From JANMZR01 sp031383555 (GTDB taxonomy: Bacteria; Bacteroidota; Bacteroidia; Cytophagales; Spirosomataceae): DNA of 21,152 nt. Below, piece after piece: positions 7,649 to 15,746 of the stretch. The stretch is from positions 1-21,152 of the forward strand of contig JANMZR010000216.1 in assembly GCA_031383555.1 (NCBI GenBank), given 5' to 3'. A program made the translations under genes and the position numbers. Numbering within the stretch: the first letter of the stretch is position 1; each line of letters starts with the position of its first letter. The notes beneath the pieces were generated by a model. That model saw only the letters and a program-made list of their open reading frames with translations, did not search any database and was not told where the DNA came from.

Positions 7649-8482
7649 ATGAAAAATACATTTTCCCGCTCCTCCTTTATAAAAAGCATTGGTTTTGGAG
7701 CAGTTGCTTTTAATTCGTCAAATTCTATTTCAGAGAATACTGTAAAATCAACCCATAAATTAAAAATTGGCCTTGCCTCTTATACCATGCGGGAGTATAG
7801 TTTGGACGACACTATCAAGTATGCCAAACAACTTAATTTGAATCATATTGTGTTGAAAAGTATGCACTTAGCATTGAGCAGTTCGCCAGAAACTATAAAA
7901 GAAGTTGCCAAAAAAGTAAGAGACGAAGGCTTGGATTTTTATGGTGTGGGAGTAATTTATATGAAATCGGAAGCAGAGGTAATTGAAGCTTTTGAATATG
8001 CAAAAAATGCAGGTATTCAAATGATAGTTGGAGTGCCCAACCACGATTTATTACCTCTAGCTGAAAGAAAAGTAAAGGAAACTGGTATAAAACTAGCTAT
8101 TCATAACCATGGGCCTGGCGACAAAGTGTATCCAACACCCGATACAATTTATGAGCATATTAAAAATTTGGATAAAAATATTGGTTTATGTATCGATATT
8201 GGCCATGTAATTAGGCTAGGCCTTGACCCTACTAAAAACCTTTTAAAATATGGCAATAGACTTTTCGATATCCATTTGAAAGATATTAATAAAGTGGCTG
8301 AAGATGGCTCTTCAATTGAAATTGGCCGAGGCGTTATTGACATTCCCGGCGTATTTAAGGCGTTGCAAAAAATTAAATATGAAGGCGTAATGTCTATTGA
8401 ATATGAAAAAGATGGCACAAATGCGGTTATAGGCCTTTCTGAATCAGTAGGTTATGTAAGAGGGGTTTTGAAAATGCTGTAG
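7649..8482 (+). CDS. Exported sugar phosphate isomerase/epimerase-type TIM-barrel protein (first copy)
   Basis: The 277-residue protein has the AP-endonuclease-2/xylose-isomerase-like TIM barrel. Probable metal and catalytic residues are H152 and H154 (IHNHG), D183 and H186 (CIDIGH), H209 and D212 (IHLKDI), and E251 (SIEYE). GRGVIDIPGVF near the C terminus is typical of the family. The N terminus (FSRSSFIKSIGFGA) resembles a Tat signal but has Arg-Ser where two Arg are expected, so the export route is uncertain. It follows the first Gfo/Idh/MocA oxidoreductase after 180 bp with terminators between, so co-transcription is doubtful although a shared pathway is plausible. Members of this fold include epimerases, dehydratases and lyases acting on keto-sugars; the reaction cannot be specified. 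Confidence 0.82.
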   Translation: MKNTFSRSSFIKSIGFGAVAFNSSNSISENTVKSTHKLKIGLASYTMREYSLDDTIKYAKQLNLNHIVLKSMHLALSSSPETIKEVAKKVRDEGLDFYGVGVIYMKSEAEVIEAFEYAKNAGIQMIVGVPNHDLLPLAERKVKETGIKLAIHNHGPGDKVYPTPDTIYEHIKNLDKNIGLCIDIGHVIRLGLDPTKNLLKYGNRLFDIHLKDINKVAEDGSSIEIGRGVIDIPGVFKALQKIKYEGVMSIEYEKDGTNAVIGLSESVGYVRGVLKML

Positions 8483-8524
8483 AGTTTAATTTCTATCTCA
8501 ATTTATTTGCTCATAAAGCGCTGC

Positions 8525-8549
8525 TAACGAGTCAGTTTCAGACTCGTTA
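8525..8549. other. Perfect 9-bp inverted repeat between convergent genes
   Basis: TAACGAGTC (8525-8533) pairs exactly with GACTCGTTA (8541-8549) around a 7-nt loop. It lies between the convergent isomerase and rlmF genes, so it could be a two-way terminator, although no T-run follows directly. It could also be one copy of a dispersed genomic repeat; no second copy was noticed in this window. Confidence 0.45.
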
Positions 8550-8632
8550 CCTTGTAGAATAATTCTCATTTTTTCATTAACAATACTTCCCACTTATGGT
8601 GGATTATACTTTCATGAAATTGCCAATTAAAT

Positions 8633-9619
8633 CTATTTCCAGTTCATATTAGCCCATTCTTCATGCTGAGTTTTACTCAAGAATGTCCAAGCGATAAAGC
8701 GGCTAATCTTTTGGCCTTGAGCCATTTCCACAATTTTTATTCGGGATACTTTTGCATTTTTAAGGGCGTTTTCAATAGTTTGCAAATGGGAATTATTGGA
8801 AACTAAGCTCGTAAACCAAAGTACTTGGGTCTTGAAATTTTTACTTTCTCGCACCATTTTTTTTACAAACTCTTTTTCACCACCCTCACACCAAAGTTCA
8901 GAAGCTTGGCCCCCAAAGTTTAAGGTTTCCTCATTTACTTTTTTGCCAACTTTTTCTGCCAAATTATTTTGTTTTCTACGATTGCTTTCCATGGCTTCTT
9001 CTGCTGATGAATGAAAAGGCGGGTTGCAAATAATTGCATCAAATCGATCGGATGGCAATAGGATTGCTTCTAAAGCAAATGATATATTTTTTTGTAAACG
9101 AAAATTTATTTTCCCTTTCAAAATCTCATTAGATTTCACAATTTCTTCAGCGGCCTGCAGTGCAATTGGGTCTATTTCAGTCCCAACAAATTGCCAGCCA
9201 TATTCTTTTGTACCTATGATTGGGTAAATGCAATTGGCGCCTACTCCAATATCCAAAATATTTATTTTATTACCAGTTGGGATTACCCCATTTTTGCTAA
9301 TGGCTAATAAATCAGCCAGATAATGAATATAATCGGCTCTACCAGGTACAGGTGGGCAAAGGTATCCTGCGGGAATATCCCAGTTTTTGATACTATAAAA
9401 ATGCATCAAAATTGATTGGTTCAAAAGTCTAACGGCTATTGGGTTGGCGAAATCAATTGATTCAACCTTATATTTATTTACAAAAACGAAGGGTTTTAAT
9501 TCCGGTAAGGTTTTCGACAAATCGTCAAAATCATATCGGTAGCGATGCAAGTTTCTGGGATGAAGATTGTTCTTTTCGAGGGTATTGGCCTGCGGTTTGT
9601 CAGATGGATTTACATTCAT
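8633..9619 (-). CDS. rlmF: 23S rRNA (adenine(1618)-N(6))-methyltransferase RlmF
   Basis: RlmF methylates N6 of A1618 of 23S rRNA using S-adenosylmethionine. The 328-residue product shows the family's conserved N terminus (LHPRNLHRYRYDF, then LKPFV and LCPPVPGRADYIHYLADLL), the SAM-binding stretch ILDIGVGANCIYP (121-133), an acidic strand end in GTEID, and the N6-adenine methyltransferase motif NPPF (199-202). FGGQASELWCEGGE and the LWFTSLVS region are also characteristic. Length is as expected. The start is a clear ATG. It is convergent with the TIM-barrel gene and followed upstream on the same strand by the GH130 gene across an 89-bp gap. Its presence among sugar genes appears coincidental; it is a housekeeping gene. 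Confidence 0.95.
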   Translation of the reverse strand: MNVNPSDKPQANTLEKNNLHPRNLHRYRYDFDDLSKTLPELKPFVFVNKYKVESIDFANPIAVRLLNQSILMHFYSIKNWDIPAGYLCPPVPGRADYIHYLADLLAISKNGVIPTGNKINILDIGVGANCIYPIIGTKEYGWQFVGTEIDPIALQAAEEIVKSNEILKGKINFRLQKNISFALEAILLPSDRFDAIICNPPFHSSAEEAMESNRRKQNNLAEKVGKKVNEETLNFGGQASELWCEGGEKEFVKKMVRESKNFKTQVLWFTSLVSNNSHLQTIENALKNAKVSRIKIVEMAQGQKISRFIAWTFLSKTQHEEWANMNWK

Positions 9620-9708
9620 ACCTGCAATTTCAGATTTTAATCCCTATTTTGCAAAAATGAGCTGATACTAATTTTGTGTTGAACGAATTAATGTCATTTC
9701 TATTTTTC

Positions 9709-10809
9709 TCATTTCATCACGGCGAGTCCTACATAACTATCAGCAGTACCGTAATACAACCACCATTGATTTTTAAAATAAATAAGCCCTTCAGCAAAGG
9801 TGGTGCCTGCTTGGTATTGGCCTGACATTTCATGTGGTAGGGTTGGTTTCATAAATGGTTTTTCGGATCTTTCTACCACTTTTTCCATATTATTGACATC
9901 AAAAATTACCTGACCAACAGTATAAGTTGCTTTTGGGTAGTCGGGCGAGGCCGTTTCATTTTCAGCATTGCGGCCGTTGTAGAGTAGGGATATTCCTTTT
10001 TCAGTTACAATTGCGGGTGGTCCACATTCAGTAAGGCTGCTGTCAAAAAAGCCTGGGCGTGTTTTTACCAATTGTTTCAAATTGCTGTTTTCGTCTTCCA
10101 AAGGGTACCAGTCAGTGAGGTTTTCGCTCCATGCCAAATTGATAAATGCTTCGCCCCAATACATCCAATATTTGCCATTTATTTTTGCAGCTACGGCTTT
10201 TCCATTTTCAATTCTAGTAACCATGGAACCTGATTTCGACCATAAATTCAAATATTTGGAATCATATGCTATGGCAAATGCTGGCCCAGTTTTTGTCCAT
10301 TTTTTTAAATTGCGAGATGTTGCTATACTTAGTCTCGCAGTTTTACCATCCCAAGCGGTATAGGCCATAATATATTGGCCATCAGGTGATTGAACAACAC
10401 GTGGGTCTTCACAACCACCAACCGAATCGTATTTTTGAAAACCATCTTTGGCAGGAAAAAGTACTGGTTTTTTGCGTTTTGTGAAATGAAATCCATCTTT
10501 ACTTTTTGCTAAACCAATTCTTGAAGTACGACCACCCAAATGCGCTTTTGGGTTATCCTCAGCCCTAAAAAGCATATTTATTTTACCTTTTCTTATGATT
10601 ACAGCAGGGTTAAATACTTCTGCTTTTTGCCATGCAACCATTTTACCATCTAAAGGGTTTTTGAAAATATAGCTGGAATCGGAGCTGAGAATGGGGTTTT
10701 CTTTGGGTTTTTGTATTGTTGAAACATTCCAATGTTTTGGAGTTTGGGCGGATGTGAAATTTGAAAAAATTGTGATGGCTAATATTAAAATTTTCTTTTT
10801 ATTCATCAT
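9709..10809 (-). CDS. Secreted GH130-type glycosidase or phosphorylase
   Basis: The 366-residue product has a type I signal peptide (cleavage probably after NFTSA, before Q22) and a five-bladed-propeller glycosidase sequence of the GH130 kind. Conserved blocks are EVFNPAVI (64-71), MLFRAED (79-85), GGCEDPRV (131-138, containing an acidic pair at the site usually assigned the catalytic role), YNGR and the C-terminal YYGTADSYVGLAV. GH130 enzymes are beta-mannoside phosphorylases or beta-1,2-mannosidases. Export argues against a phosphorylase, since sugar phosphates would be made outside the cytoplasm, so a hydrolase is more likely; I could not check the phosphate-binding residues. GH43 or GH32-like propellers are the alternatives. 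The second ATG codon is an equally good start. A disaccharide 2-epimerase at 16684 may act on related substrates. Confidence 0.78.
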   Translation of the reverse strand: MMNKKKILILAITIFSNFTSAQTPKHWNVSTIQKPKENPILSSDSSYIFKNPLDGKMVAWQKAEVFNPAVIIRKGKINMLFRAEDNPKAHLGGRTSRIGLAKSKDGFHFTKRKKPVLFPAKDGFQKYDSVGGCEDPRVVQSPDGQYIMAYTAWDGKTARLSIATSRNLKKWTKTGPAFAIAYDSKYLNLWSKSGSMVTRIENGKAVAAKINGKYWMYWGEAFINLAWSENLTDWYPLEDENSNLKQLVKTRPGFFDSSLTECGPPAIVTEKGISLLYNGRNAENETASPDYPKATYTVGQVIFDVNNMEKVVERSEKPFMKPTLPHEMSGQYQAGTTFAEGLIYFKNQWWLYYGTADSYVGLAVMK

Positions 10810-11156
10810 AGTTTTATTGAAATGTGTTGTAATATATTTGAAAATATGTTGGAAACAAAGAAATCAAGATTTTCTAAGTTTTTGAATTGCCTTTGCCTTT
10901 AACATTAGCTTTCGTTTCCGTGGCTAGTAGCACAAAAGACACAAGAAGCAAGCATAAAATGATTAAAAAGGGGGAATAGCCAAAGAAAATGAATATAGCT
11001 TGGATCTAATTTATAAGCAAATTATTCTGGATCATTTATTTTGAGAAATATCGATTTAGAGGTTAGGCGAAAAGTACACAGCATAAAAAAAACTAATATT
11101 TGGCTTCCATATTTTCGTTTCAACCCACGCTAAATGTGAAGGATTCATACTTTTAG
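10810..11156. other. 347-bp intergenic region without a recognised gene
   Basis: This stretch separates the GH130 gene from the propeller gene, both on the minus strand. It must hold the GH130 promoter, but no clean TAnnTTTG element was found on the minus strand near 10809. All frames are broken and no tRNA-like or strongly paired structure was seen. Confidence 0.5.
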
Positions 11157-12233
11157 TTAATATTTTCTTTTAAATGAATTGCCATTGAATCGATATACAC
11201 CGCTTGGATCTTTTCCTCCAAACCACAATTCTCCATGTTTGCTTTTATATATAAACCAAATTTGTTTACTCTCAAGTCCATCCTTTTTAGTAAAATTTTT
11301 CACGGAATTGCCATCATATCTCCATACACCAGAATCTATAGTCCCAAACCAAATATTCCCGGAAGCACCCTCACCCATCGAAAAAACTCTGTCCAAGGAA
11401 TTGCCTTTGGTGTCTTCTTTTCTTAATTGATGTTGTTTTGTAAAATGGATGAATTCTTTACCATCATATTTTAATACACCGATGCCCCCAATTGTATTGC
11501 CACCACTATTATTTCCAATCCACAGAATACCTTTGCTGTCTTCAATAATGCATCGAATATGCAAATATTCGGTTGTACAATTAAATCCTAATGAGTCATT
11601 ATTAAATATTTTATATTGCTTACCATTATACCCAATCAATGCACCATAAGTTCCAAACCAAACCTCTCCACTTTTACTTCTTACAAAAGGTGTTGAAATT
11701 GAATAGGCATTCTCTTGCCCTGGGTTTACTTTAACAGGAAATTTGCGATAAATAAGTTTTTTTGCGTCATATTGATACACCCCTGGATCCCCTTCATGTT
11801 TATTGTAGCCAGCAGTTTCATCGCCTTTAAACCAAAGGTCACTATCAGATAATTTCCATTGTTTTGTTGAATCATAATTTCTTTCTTTGTATATAGTCAT
11901 TTTTTGACCATCATAAATACTTAATCCTCTGCCACATTCAAACCAGATTATGCCATTTTTATCTTCATAAATACTCCTTACCTGATTGTCACTTAATCCG
12001 TTTTCTGTTGTGAAATATTGGAGCTTCCCATGTTGAAGTAAACAGGCACCTTCGTTGTAACTACCAAACCAAATATTTCCTTTACTATCCTCTAAAATTG
12101 AACGAACGCCTGTGCTATATTTCAACTTTGTGGACCTGATATTATCTTTTGGGAAGTCTGTTTGGTTTTGCCCTCTACAGGAAGTGCAAAAGACAAACAT
12201 CAATAACAAATCATGTAATTGTATGTATTTCAT
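11157..12233 (-). CDS. Stand-alone seven-bladed two-component-regulator-type propeller protein
   Basis: This 358-residue exported protein consists almost only of Reg_prop-type propeller repeats. Each blade has a D-x-x-G-x-(I/L/V)-W-(F/I) core; Trp residues occur near 54, 97, 134, 192, 238, 295 and 337, which counts as seven blades and so a probably complete propeller. The N terminus is hydrophobic and ends FCTSCRG, so C19 may be lipidated, although the residue at -3 is Cys rather than Leu. In Bacteroidota such propellers usually form the periplasmic sensor half of hybrid histidine kinases; here there is no membrane helix, kinase or DNA-binding domain. It may be a surface-exposed binding protein or a detached sensor. 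The sulfatase-modifying-factor-fold gene lies upstream on the same strand, separated by 130 bp. Ligand unknown. Confidence 0.82.
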   Translation of the reverse strand: MKYIQLHDLLLMFVFCTSCRGQNQTDFPKDNIRSTKLKYSTGVRSILEDSKGNIWFGSYNEGACLLQHGKLQYFTTENGLSDNQVRSIYEDKNGIIWFECGRGLSIYDGQKMTIYKERNYDSTKQWKLSDSDLWFKGDETAGYNKHEGDPGVYQYDAKKLIYRKFPVKVNPGQENAYSISTPFVRSKSGEVWFGTYGALIGYNGKQYKIFNNDSLGFNCTTEYLHIRCIIEDSKGILWIGNNSGGNTIGGIGVLKYDGKEFIHFTKQHQLRKEDTKGNSLDRVFSMGEGASGNIWFGTIDSGVWRYDGNSVKNFTKKDGLESKQIWFIYKSKHGELWFGGKDPSGVYRFNGNSFKRKY

Positions 12234-12363
12234 AATTTAACTATTTAATTACCTCTATATTCTTAAAGTCCGTAAAGGTGTTTCCATCTTAATGCCAAAC
12301 ACAGTAATTTATTGAACCCATCCAAATATTTTGAAATCATCTTCAAAAATGCTGTAAAATTGA

Positions 12364-13137
12364 TCATTTTGCTAATCTAAATCCAAGTGTTGGTAGCCTA
12401 AGTGTGGTCCCTCTTCCATTTCTATCTCTTGTGCGAATGCTACTTGAATCGTTAGAAAAAGTGCCACCACGTAAAACTTTTGATACCATTGCAAAGCTTT
12501 TACCTTCTGGATTGCATGGGTAAGGGGTTTTCCAATTGGAACACCATTCCCATATATTTCCACTCATGTCATAAATTCCAAGTTCATTAGGTTTTAAAAT
12601 ACCAACACTATGTGATTTTCCACTTGAATTACTTTCCCACCAAGCCACATCATTGGCGTTGTTACCTCCTGCATATCTAAAATTCTTACTTTTTAAGCCA
12701 CCTCTTGCAGCAAATTCCCATTCTTCTTCAGTAGGCAAGCGAAAATGGTCTGAATATTTTGTATTTAGTTTAGCAATAAAAATTTGCACGTCCTCCCAAG
12801 AAACTTGTTCAACTGGATTTTTGTCATTTCCAATAAATTTACTTGGATTGTCGCCCATAATTTCTTTCCATTCTGCTTGGGTAACTTCGTATTTGCCAAT
12901 ATAGAAATCTTTTATAGTTACATAATGTGGACACTCATCCCCATGTGTAAGGTCAGTTTCTCTGGGTCCACTATTTGTCACAATATCTAAACCACCCATT
13001 AAAAATGTTCCACCTTTAACTTTTACCATATTAAATTCTTTTAACTTTTGGATACCTGAAATTTCACGGTTGTTGTGTTTTAAATGCCCATATATTGTCA
13101 AGTAAACTAATAACGTCAAATTCAAAAGTGTTTGCAT
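12364..13137 (-). CDS. Exported FGE/SUMF1-fold protein lacking the formylglycine-generating cysteines
   Basis: The 257-residue product has a hydrophobic N-terminal signal and one sulfatase-modifying-factor (FGE-sulfatase) domain. Typical blocks are GGTFLMGG (about 42-49), YEVTQAEW, NPVEQVSWEDV, RLPTEEEWEFAARGG (133-147), YDMSGNIWEWC (about 189-199), LRGGTF and the C-terminal LGFRLAK. Genuine formylglycine-generating enzymes carry a catalytic Cys pair near the C terminus (GFRCA context); here the end is GFRLAK, so sulfatase activation is unlikely. In Bacteroidota this fold is often used for binding or as a component of surface machineries. I chose the ATG at 13137 because it gives a good signal sequence; the frame extends to a GTG at 13185. 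No sulfatase gene lies nearby. The propeller gene follows on the same strand. Confidence 0.85.
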   Translation of the reverse strand: MQTLLNLTLLVYLTIYGHLKHNNREISGIQKLKEFNMVKVKGGTFLMGGLDIVTNSGPRETDLTHGDECPHYVTIKDFYIGKYEVTQAEWKEIMGDNPSKFIGNDKNPVEQVSWEDVQIFIAKLNTKYSDHFRLPTEEEWEFAARGGLKSKNFRYAGGNNANDVAWWESNSSGKSHSVGILKPNELGIYDMSGNIWEWCSNWKTPYPCNPEGKSFAMVSKVLRGGTFSNDSSSIRTRDRNGRGTTLRLPTLGFRLAK

Positions 13138-13299
13138 ATTTGTTTTTTTTGGGGGCTTATTAGCAACCGCCTTTCCGAGGTGCACGTTTATAAATTATTT
13201 TACTATTTCGTTCTACATAGTCGCCCGCTACTATTGGATATGCATACTTGGGTGCATGCGATACGCTATGGCTTTTTATAATTATTTTGTCGTTAACTT

Positions 13300-13701
13300 T
13301 CAGGCTATGTAATTGCTCAAATTAATTTTGTTTTCTATCCCAAAACTAAGAAAATAATCGTCATCATTAATCATTACCATAACTCCGAAACCTAATCGTG
13401 TGCCTGGTGGAAGAGAAAGAGAGGTTACAACAGCCTCCATATTGTTCTTATCCTTAATGGATTTCCTTATTTTAGCTTCACTGGCATACACTTTTTTGCC
13501 TACGGGAGACGCTTCCCATTTTTTGAACATTATACCATCAGGTGTAGCCTCCCAATTTTTCCTTGCAGCTTTCCTTTCAGCAGCAGAGAGAGGCTTTGGG
13601 CTTGATATTTTAAGATTATCATTTTTAATTTCACGATTTGCAAATACCAGTCCGCTTACCACAACCAGCGGTAAGATTAGCGTATAAATTATTTTTTTCA
13701 T
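13300..13701 (-). CDS. Small secreted protein of unknown function with a short internal duplication
   Basis: The product is not recognised. From the ATG at 13701 it has 133 residues and starts with a clear signal peptide (MKKIIYTLIL and a hydrophobic core, cleavage probably after VFA at about residue 21). A longer frame starts with TTG at 13746 but would bury the signal sequence, so it is rejected. The mature part is basic in its first half and contains a 12-residue tandem duplication: KNWEATPDG (48-56) and KKWEASPVG (60-68), with Trp, Pro and Gly aligned. The C-terminal third (LPPGTRLGFGVMVMINDDD) looks beta-rich. It is divergent from the second oxidoreductase gene across 444 bp. It could be a Bacteroidota envelope or surface protein; no catalytic motif is visible. 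Confidence 0.65.
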   Translation of the reverse strand: MKKIIYTLILPLVVVSGLVFANREIKNDNLKISSPKPLSAAERKAARKNWEATPDGIMFKKWEASPVGKKVYASEAKIRKSIKDKNNMEAVVTSLSLPPGTRLGFGVMVMINDDDYFLSFGIENKINLSNYIA

Positions 13702-13903
13702 GTTTTTTGTATGTTTAATAATATAGTTGAATCTGTGTCTTTTCAAGTTTGGTTTTTATCTAAAAGTCGTTTTGGGTTTCGCCCAGCTCAATTTGGAATC
13801 AAAAGTAAAGTCAAATACTTTGAATAGGTTAAATGAATGTAAAAAAATGTAAATACAATGTAAATTTTAGTTTAGTCAAATTTAAAGGCGCTCTTCAATT
13901 CGG

Positions 13904-13941
13904 AGACTCTGGTTTAGGGATTGTTGCAGAGCTCTTTTTTT
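13904..13941 (+). terminator. Terminator-like stem-loop with no upstream + strand gene
   Basis: CTCTG (13907-13911) pairs with CAGAG (13927-13931), and AGA (13904-13906) can pair with TCT (13933-13935) after a one-base bulge. The loop is 15 nt and seven T follow. It has the form of a plus-strand intrinsic terminator, but the only gene upstream of it points the other way. Confidence 0.4.
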
Positions 13942-13960
13942 ATCCCGTTTTTGTCGCCCG

Positions 13961-13980
13961 ACCACTGGCAGAGCCGTGGT
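13961..13980. other. GC-rich stem-loop
   Basis: ACCAC (13961-13965) pairs with GTGGT (13976-13980); inside it, GGC (13967-13969) pairs with GCC (13973-13975) around an AGA loop, leaving a single bulged T. It follows the terminator-like hairpin by 20 bp and is unusually GC-rich for this window. Confidence 0.4.
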
Positions 13981-14117
13981 AAGCCCCCAATTATTATTTT
14001 CCACATATTTTCCCAAATTTATAATTCGCATAACCTACTTTTAAATACAAAGCAGGTCAAGCTCAGAAATTGTCATGATTCGCTTTTTTATATTAGCAAT
14101 TAAATCTATCTTTAAAT

Positions 14118-14125
14118 TAGATTTG
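14118..14125 (+). promoter_or_regulatory. Bacteroidota -7 element for the oxidoreductase/isomerase/epimerase unit
   Basis: TAGATTTG fully matches TAnnTTTG. A weak -33 partner, TTAG at 14093-14096, lies 21 nt upstream. Transcription would start near 14131, leaving only about 15 nt before the ATG at 14146. It is the only clear candidate promoter for the three-gene unit. Confidence 0.45.
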
Positions 14126-14145
14126 TTAAAAAAAATATTGGCAAA

Positions 14146-15702
14146 ATGAAAAAAACTTCTAAACTAAAAAAATCCGAAAAAACCTTTTTAAAAAGGCGAG
14201 ATTTTGTAAAAATAGCTGGGGCTGGAGCTATTTCTTTTTCGATTTTACCACGGCATGTGATAGGTGGGAAAAATTTTGTAGCCCCAAGCGATCAAATTAC
14301 TTTGGGTTATATTGGCTGTGGTACTCAAGGCTTGAGAGAATTATTGCCTTTGCTTACCAATAATCAGTTTCGTGTAACGGCCGTTTGTGACCCTAATAAA
14401 AATGCCATCGGATATAAAGATTGGGGAAAAGATTACCTAAGAGACGAAATACGAAAGACAATTGGCAACCCCAATTGGAGCCCTGGTGGCGATAATGCTG
14501 TGGCTGGTGGTTTGGATAATGGAAAATCTGTGGTGGATAGTTTTTATGCCAATAAACAGCCAGATTTGAAACTAAATGGCTGCAGCACCTATGCCGATGT
14601 GCGTGAGCTTTTGGATAAAGAAAAGGATTTGAATGCTGTAAAAATAATGACTCCAGATCACTTACATGGCTTGTTATCCCATTGGGCTATGAAAAAAGGA
14701 AAGCATGTTTTAGTACATAAACCATTGAGCAACAGGCTATTAGAGGGGAAAAAAGTGATTGAAACAGCTAGAAACACAAACATAATTACTCACCTGATAC
14801 CATGGGATAGCAATGGATCAATGGAGCAAGTAATGGCATGGATAAATGCGGGAGCAATTGGTAATTTACGAGAAGTTCATAATTGGACCAACAGGCCAGT
14901 TTGGCCCCAATATCCTACTTTGCCAGTTGAAAAGCCTCCGATTCCTGATGGCCTGAATTGGGACCTTTGGCTTGGGCCAGAAGCCCAACGTGATTATAGC
15001 CCTAATTATACCAATATGGTATTTCGGGGTTGGTACGATTTTGGAGGTGGCTCTATGGCCGATATGGGTCATTATAGTTTATGGACAGTTTTTAAAGCGC
15101 TCAATTTGACTTCGCCAACCATAATTGAACCAAATGTAAGCCATGTGGTCAACTTTAATAATGTTACACCTTTTCAGGTTCGGAATGACTTTTCGTTCCC
15201 AATGGCAAGTATCGTACGGTTCAAATACCCAGCCAATGGCAACCGACCAGCAATAGATTTATGCTGGTACGATGGTGGTATGAGGCCACCAATCCCTACC
15301 GAATTGATTGATGAAAACAAAGAATTGCCCCGTGAGGGAATGATGTTTGTGGGTGATAATGGCAAAATATTGGCTGGGTTTAATGTGCAAAATCCGAAAA
15401 TTATTGCTGGTAAAAAATTGGAGGCTTCAAAAAACATCATAAGCGACGAAAGGAGTCAAGTGGAACAAACTTCAACTGCATTGCCATTATTTATTGATGC
15501 TTGCAAAACGGGCAAACAATATACTGGCAATTTCAGAGAAGCTGAGGCAATTACAGAAGCGATAAACCTATATGCAGTAGCTTTAAGAACTGGCAAACTA
15601 CTCAAATATGACGCCCAAAATCAAAAAATTACCAATCTGCCTGATGCTAATAAATTCCTATCTCGTGAATACAGAAAAGGTTGGGAAATGGATTTGTTTT
15701 AA
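14146..15702 (+). CDS. Tat-exported Gfo/Idh/MocA-family oxidoreductase (second copy)
   Basis: This 518-residue dehydrogenase starts with a twin-arginine signal (KRRDFVKIAGAGA, from residue 16), followed by a canonical nucleotide-binding loop GCGTQG at 57-62. Compared with the first copy it has an extra segment of about 50 residues (about 88-140) inside the Rossmann domain. The usual EKP motif is HKP here (H191-K192-P193, in VLVHKPL): the Lys is kept and the Glu is replaced. The C-terminal domain has FGGGSMADMGHYSLW with D306 and H309 as likely active-site residues. The isomerase starts 44 bp after the stop and the 2-epimerase 55 bp after that, indicating an operon. The substrate is probably a sugar or glycoside in the periplasm; the precise reaction is unknown. 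Confidence 0.9.
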   Translation: MKKTSKLKKSEKTFLKRRDFVKIAGAGAISFSILPRHVIGGKNFVAPSDQITLGYIGCGTQGLRELLPLLTNNQFRVTAVCDPNKNAIGYKDWGKDYLRDEIRKTIGNPNWSPGGDNAVAGGLDNGKSVVDSFYANKQPDLKLNGCSTYADVRELLDKEKDLNAVKIMTPDHLHGLLSHWAMKKGKHVLVHKPLSNRLLEGKKVIETARNTNIITHLIPWDSNGSMEQVMAWINAGAIGNLREVHNWTNRPVWPQYPTLPVEKPPIPDGLNWDLWLGPEAQRDYSPNYTNMVFRGWYDFGGGSMADMGHYSLWTVFKALNLTSPTIIEPNVSHVVNFNNVTPFQVRNDFSFPMASIVRFKYPANGNRPAIDLCWYDGGMRPPIPTELIDENKELPREGMMFVGDNGKILAGFNVQNPKIIAGKKLEASKNIISDERSQVEQTSTALPLFIDACKTGKQYTGNFREAEAITEAINLYAVALRTGKLLKYDAQNQKITNLPDANKFLSREYRKGWEMDLF

Positions 15703-15746
15703 AAGTTTGGGAATTTTGAAGTTTGAAAAAAATTAAAAATATAAAA

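Larger units (their letters stand above)
13702..14145. other. 444-bp divergent non-coding region with structured elements
   Basis: This region separates the small secreted protein (-) from the three-gene oxidoreductase unit (+). Its first part (13800-13880) is very AT-rich with repeated ATGTAAA-like motifs. The central part (13885-13995) is visibly richer in G and C and contains two stem-loops, the first followed by a T-run. The last part carries a Bacteroidota -7 element for the downstream gene. No convincing ORF was seen; a 60-codon frame at 13921-14103 has no recognisable feature. Confidence 0.5.

Noticed and set aside
11157..13137. Possibility that the FGE-fold gene activates sulfatases
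   Set aside because: The C-terminal Cys pair needed for formylglycine formation is absent and no sulfatase gene is in the window.
13220..13960. GTCGCCCG at 13220-13227 and again at 13953-13960, flanking the small secreted protein gene
   Set aside because: Only eight bases are shared and the neighbouring sequence does not align, so it is not evidence of a mobile element or target duplication.
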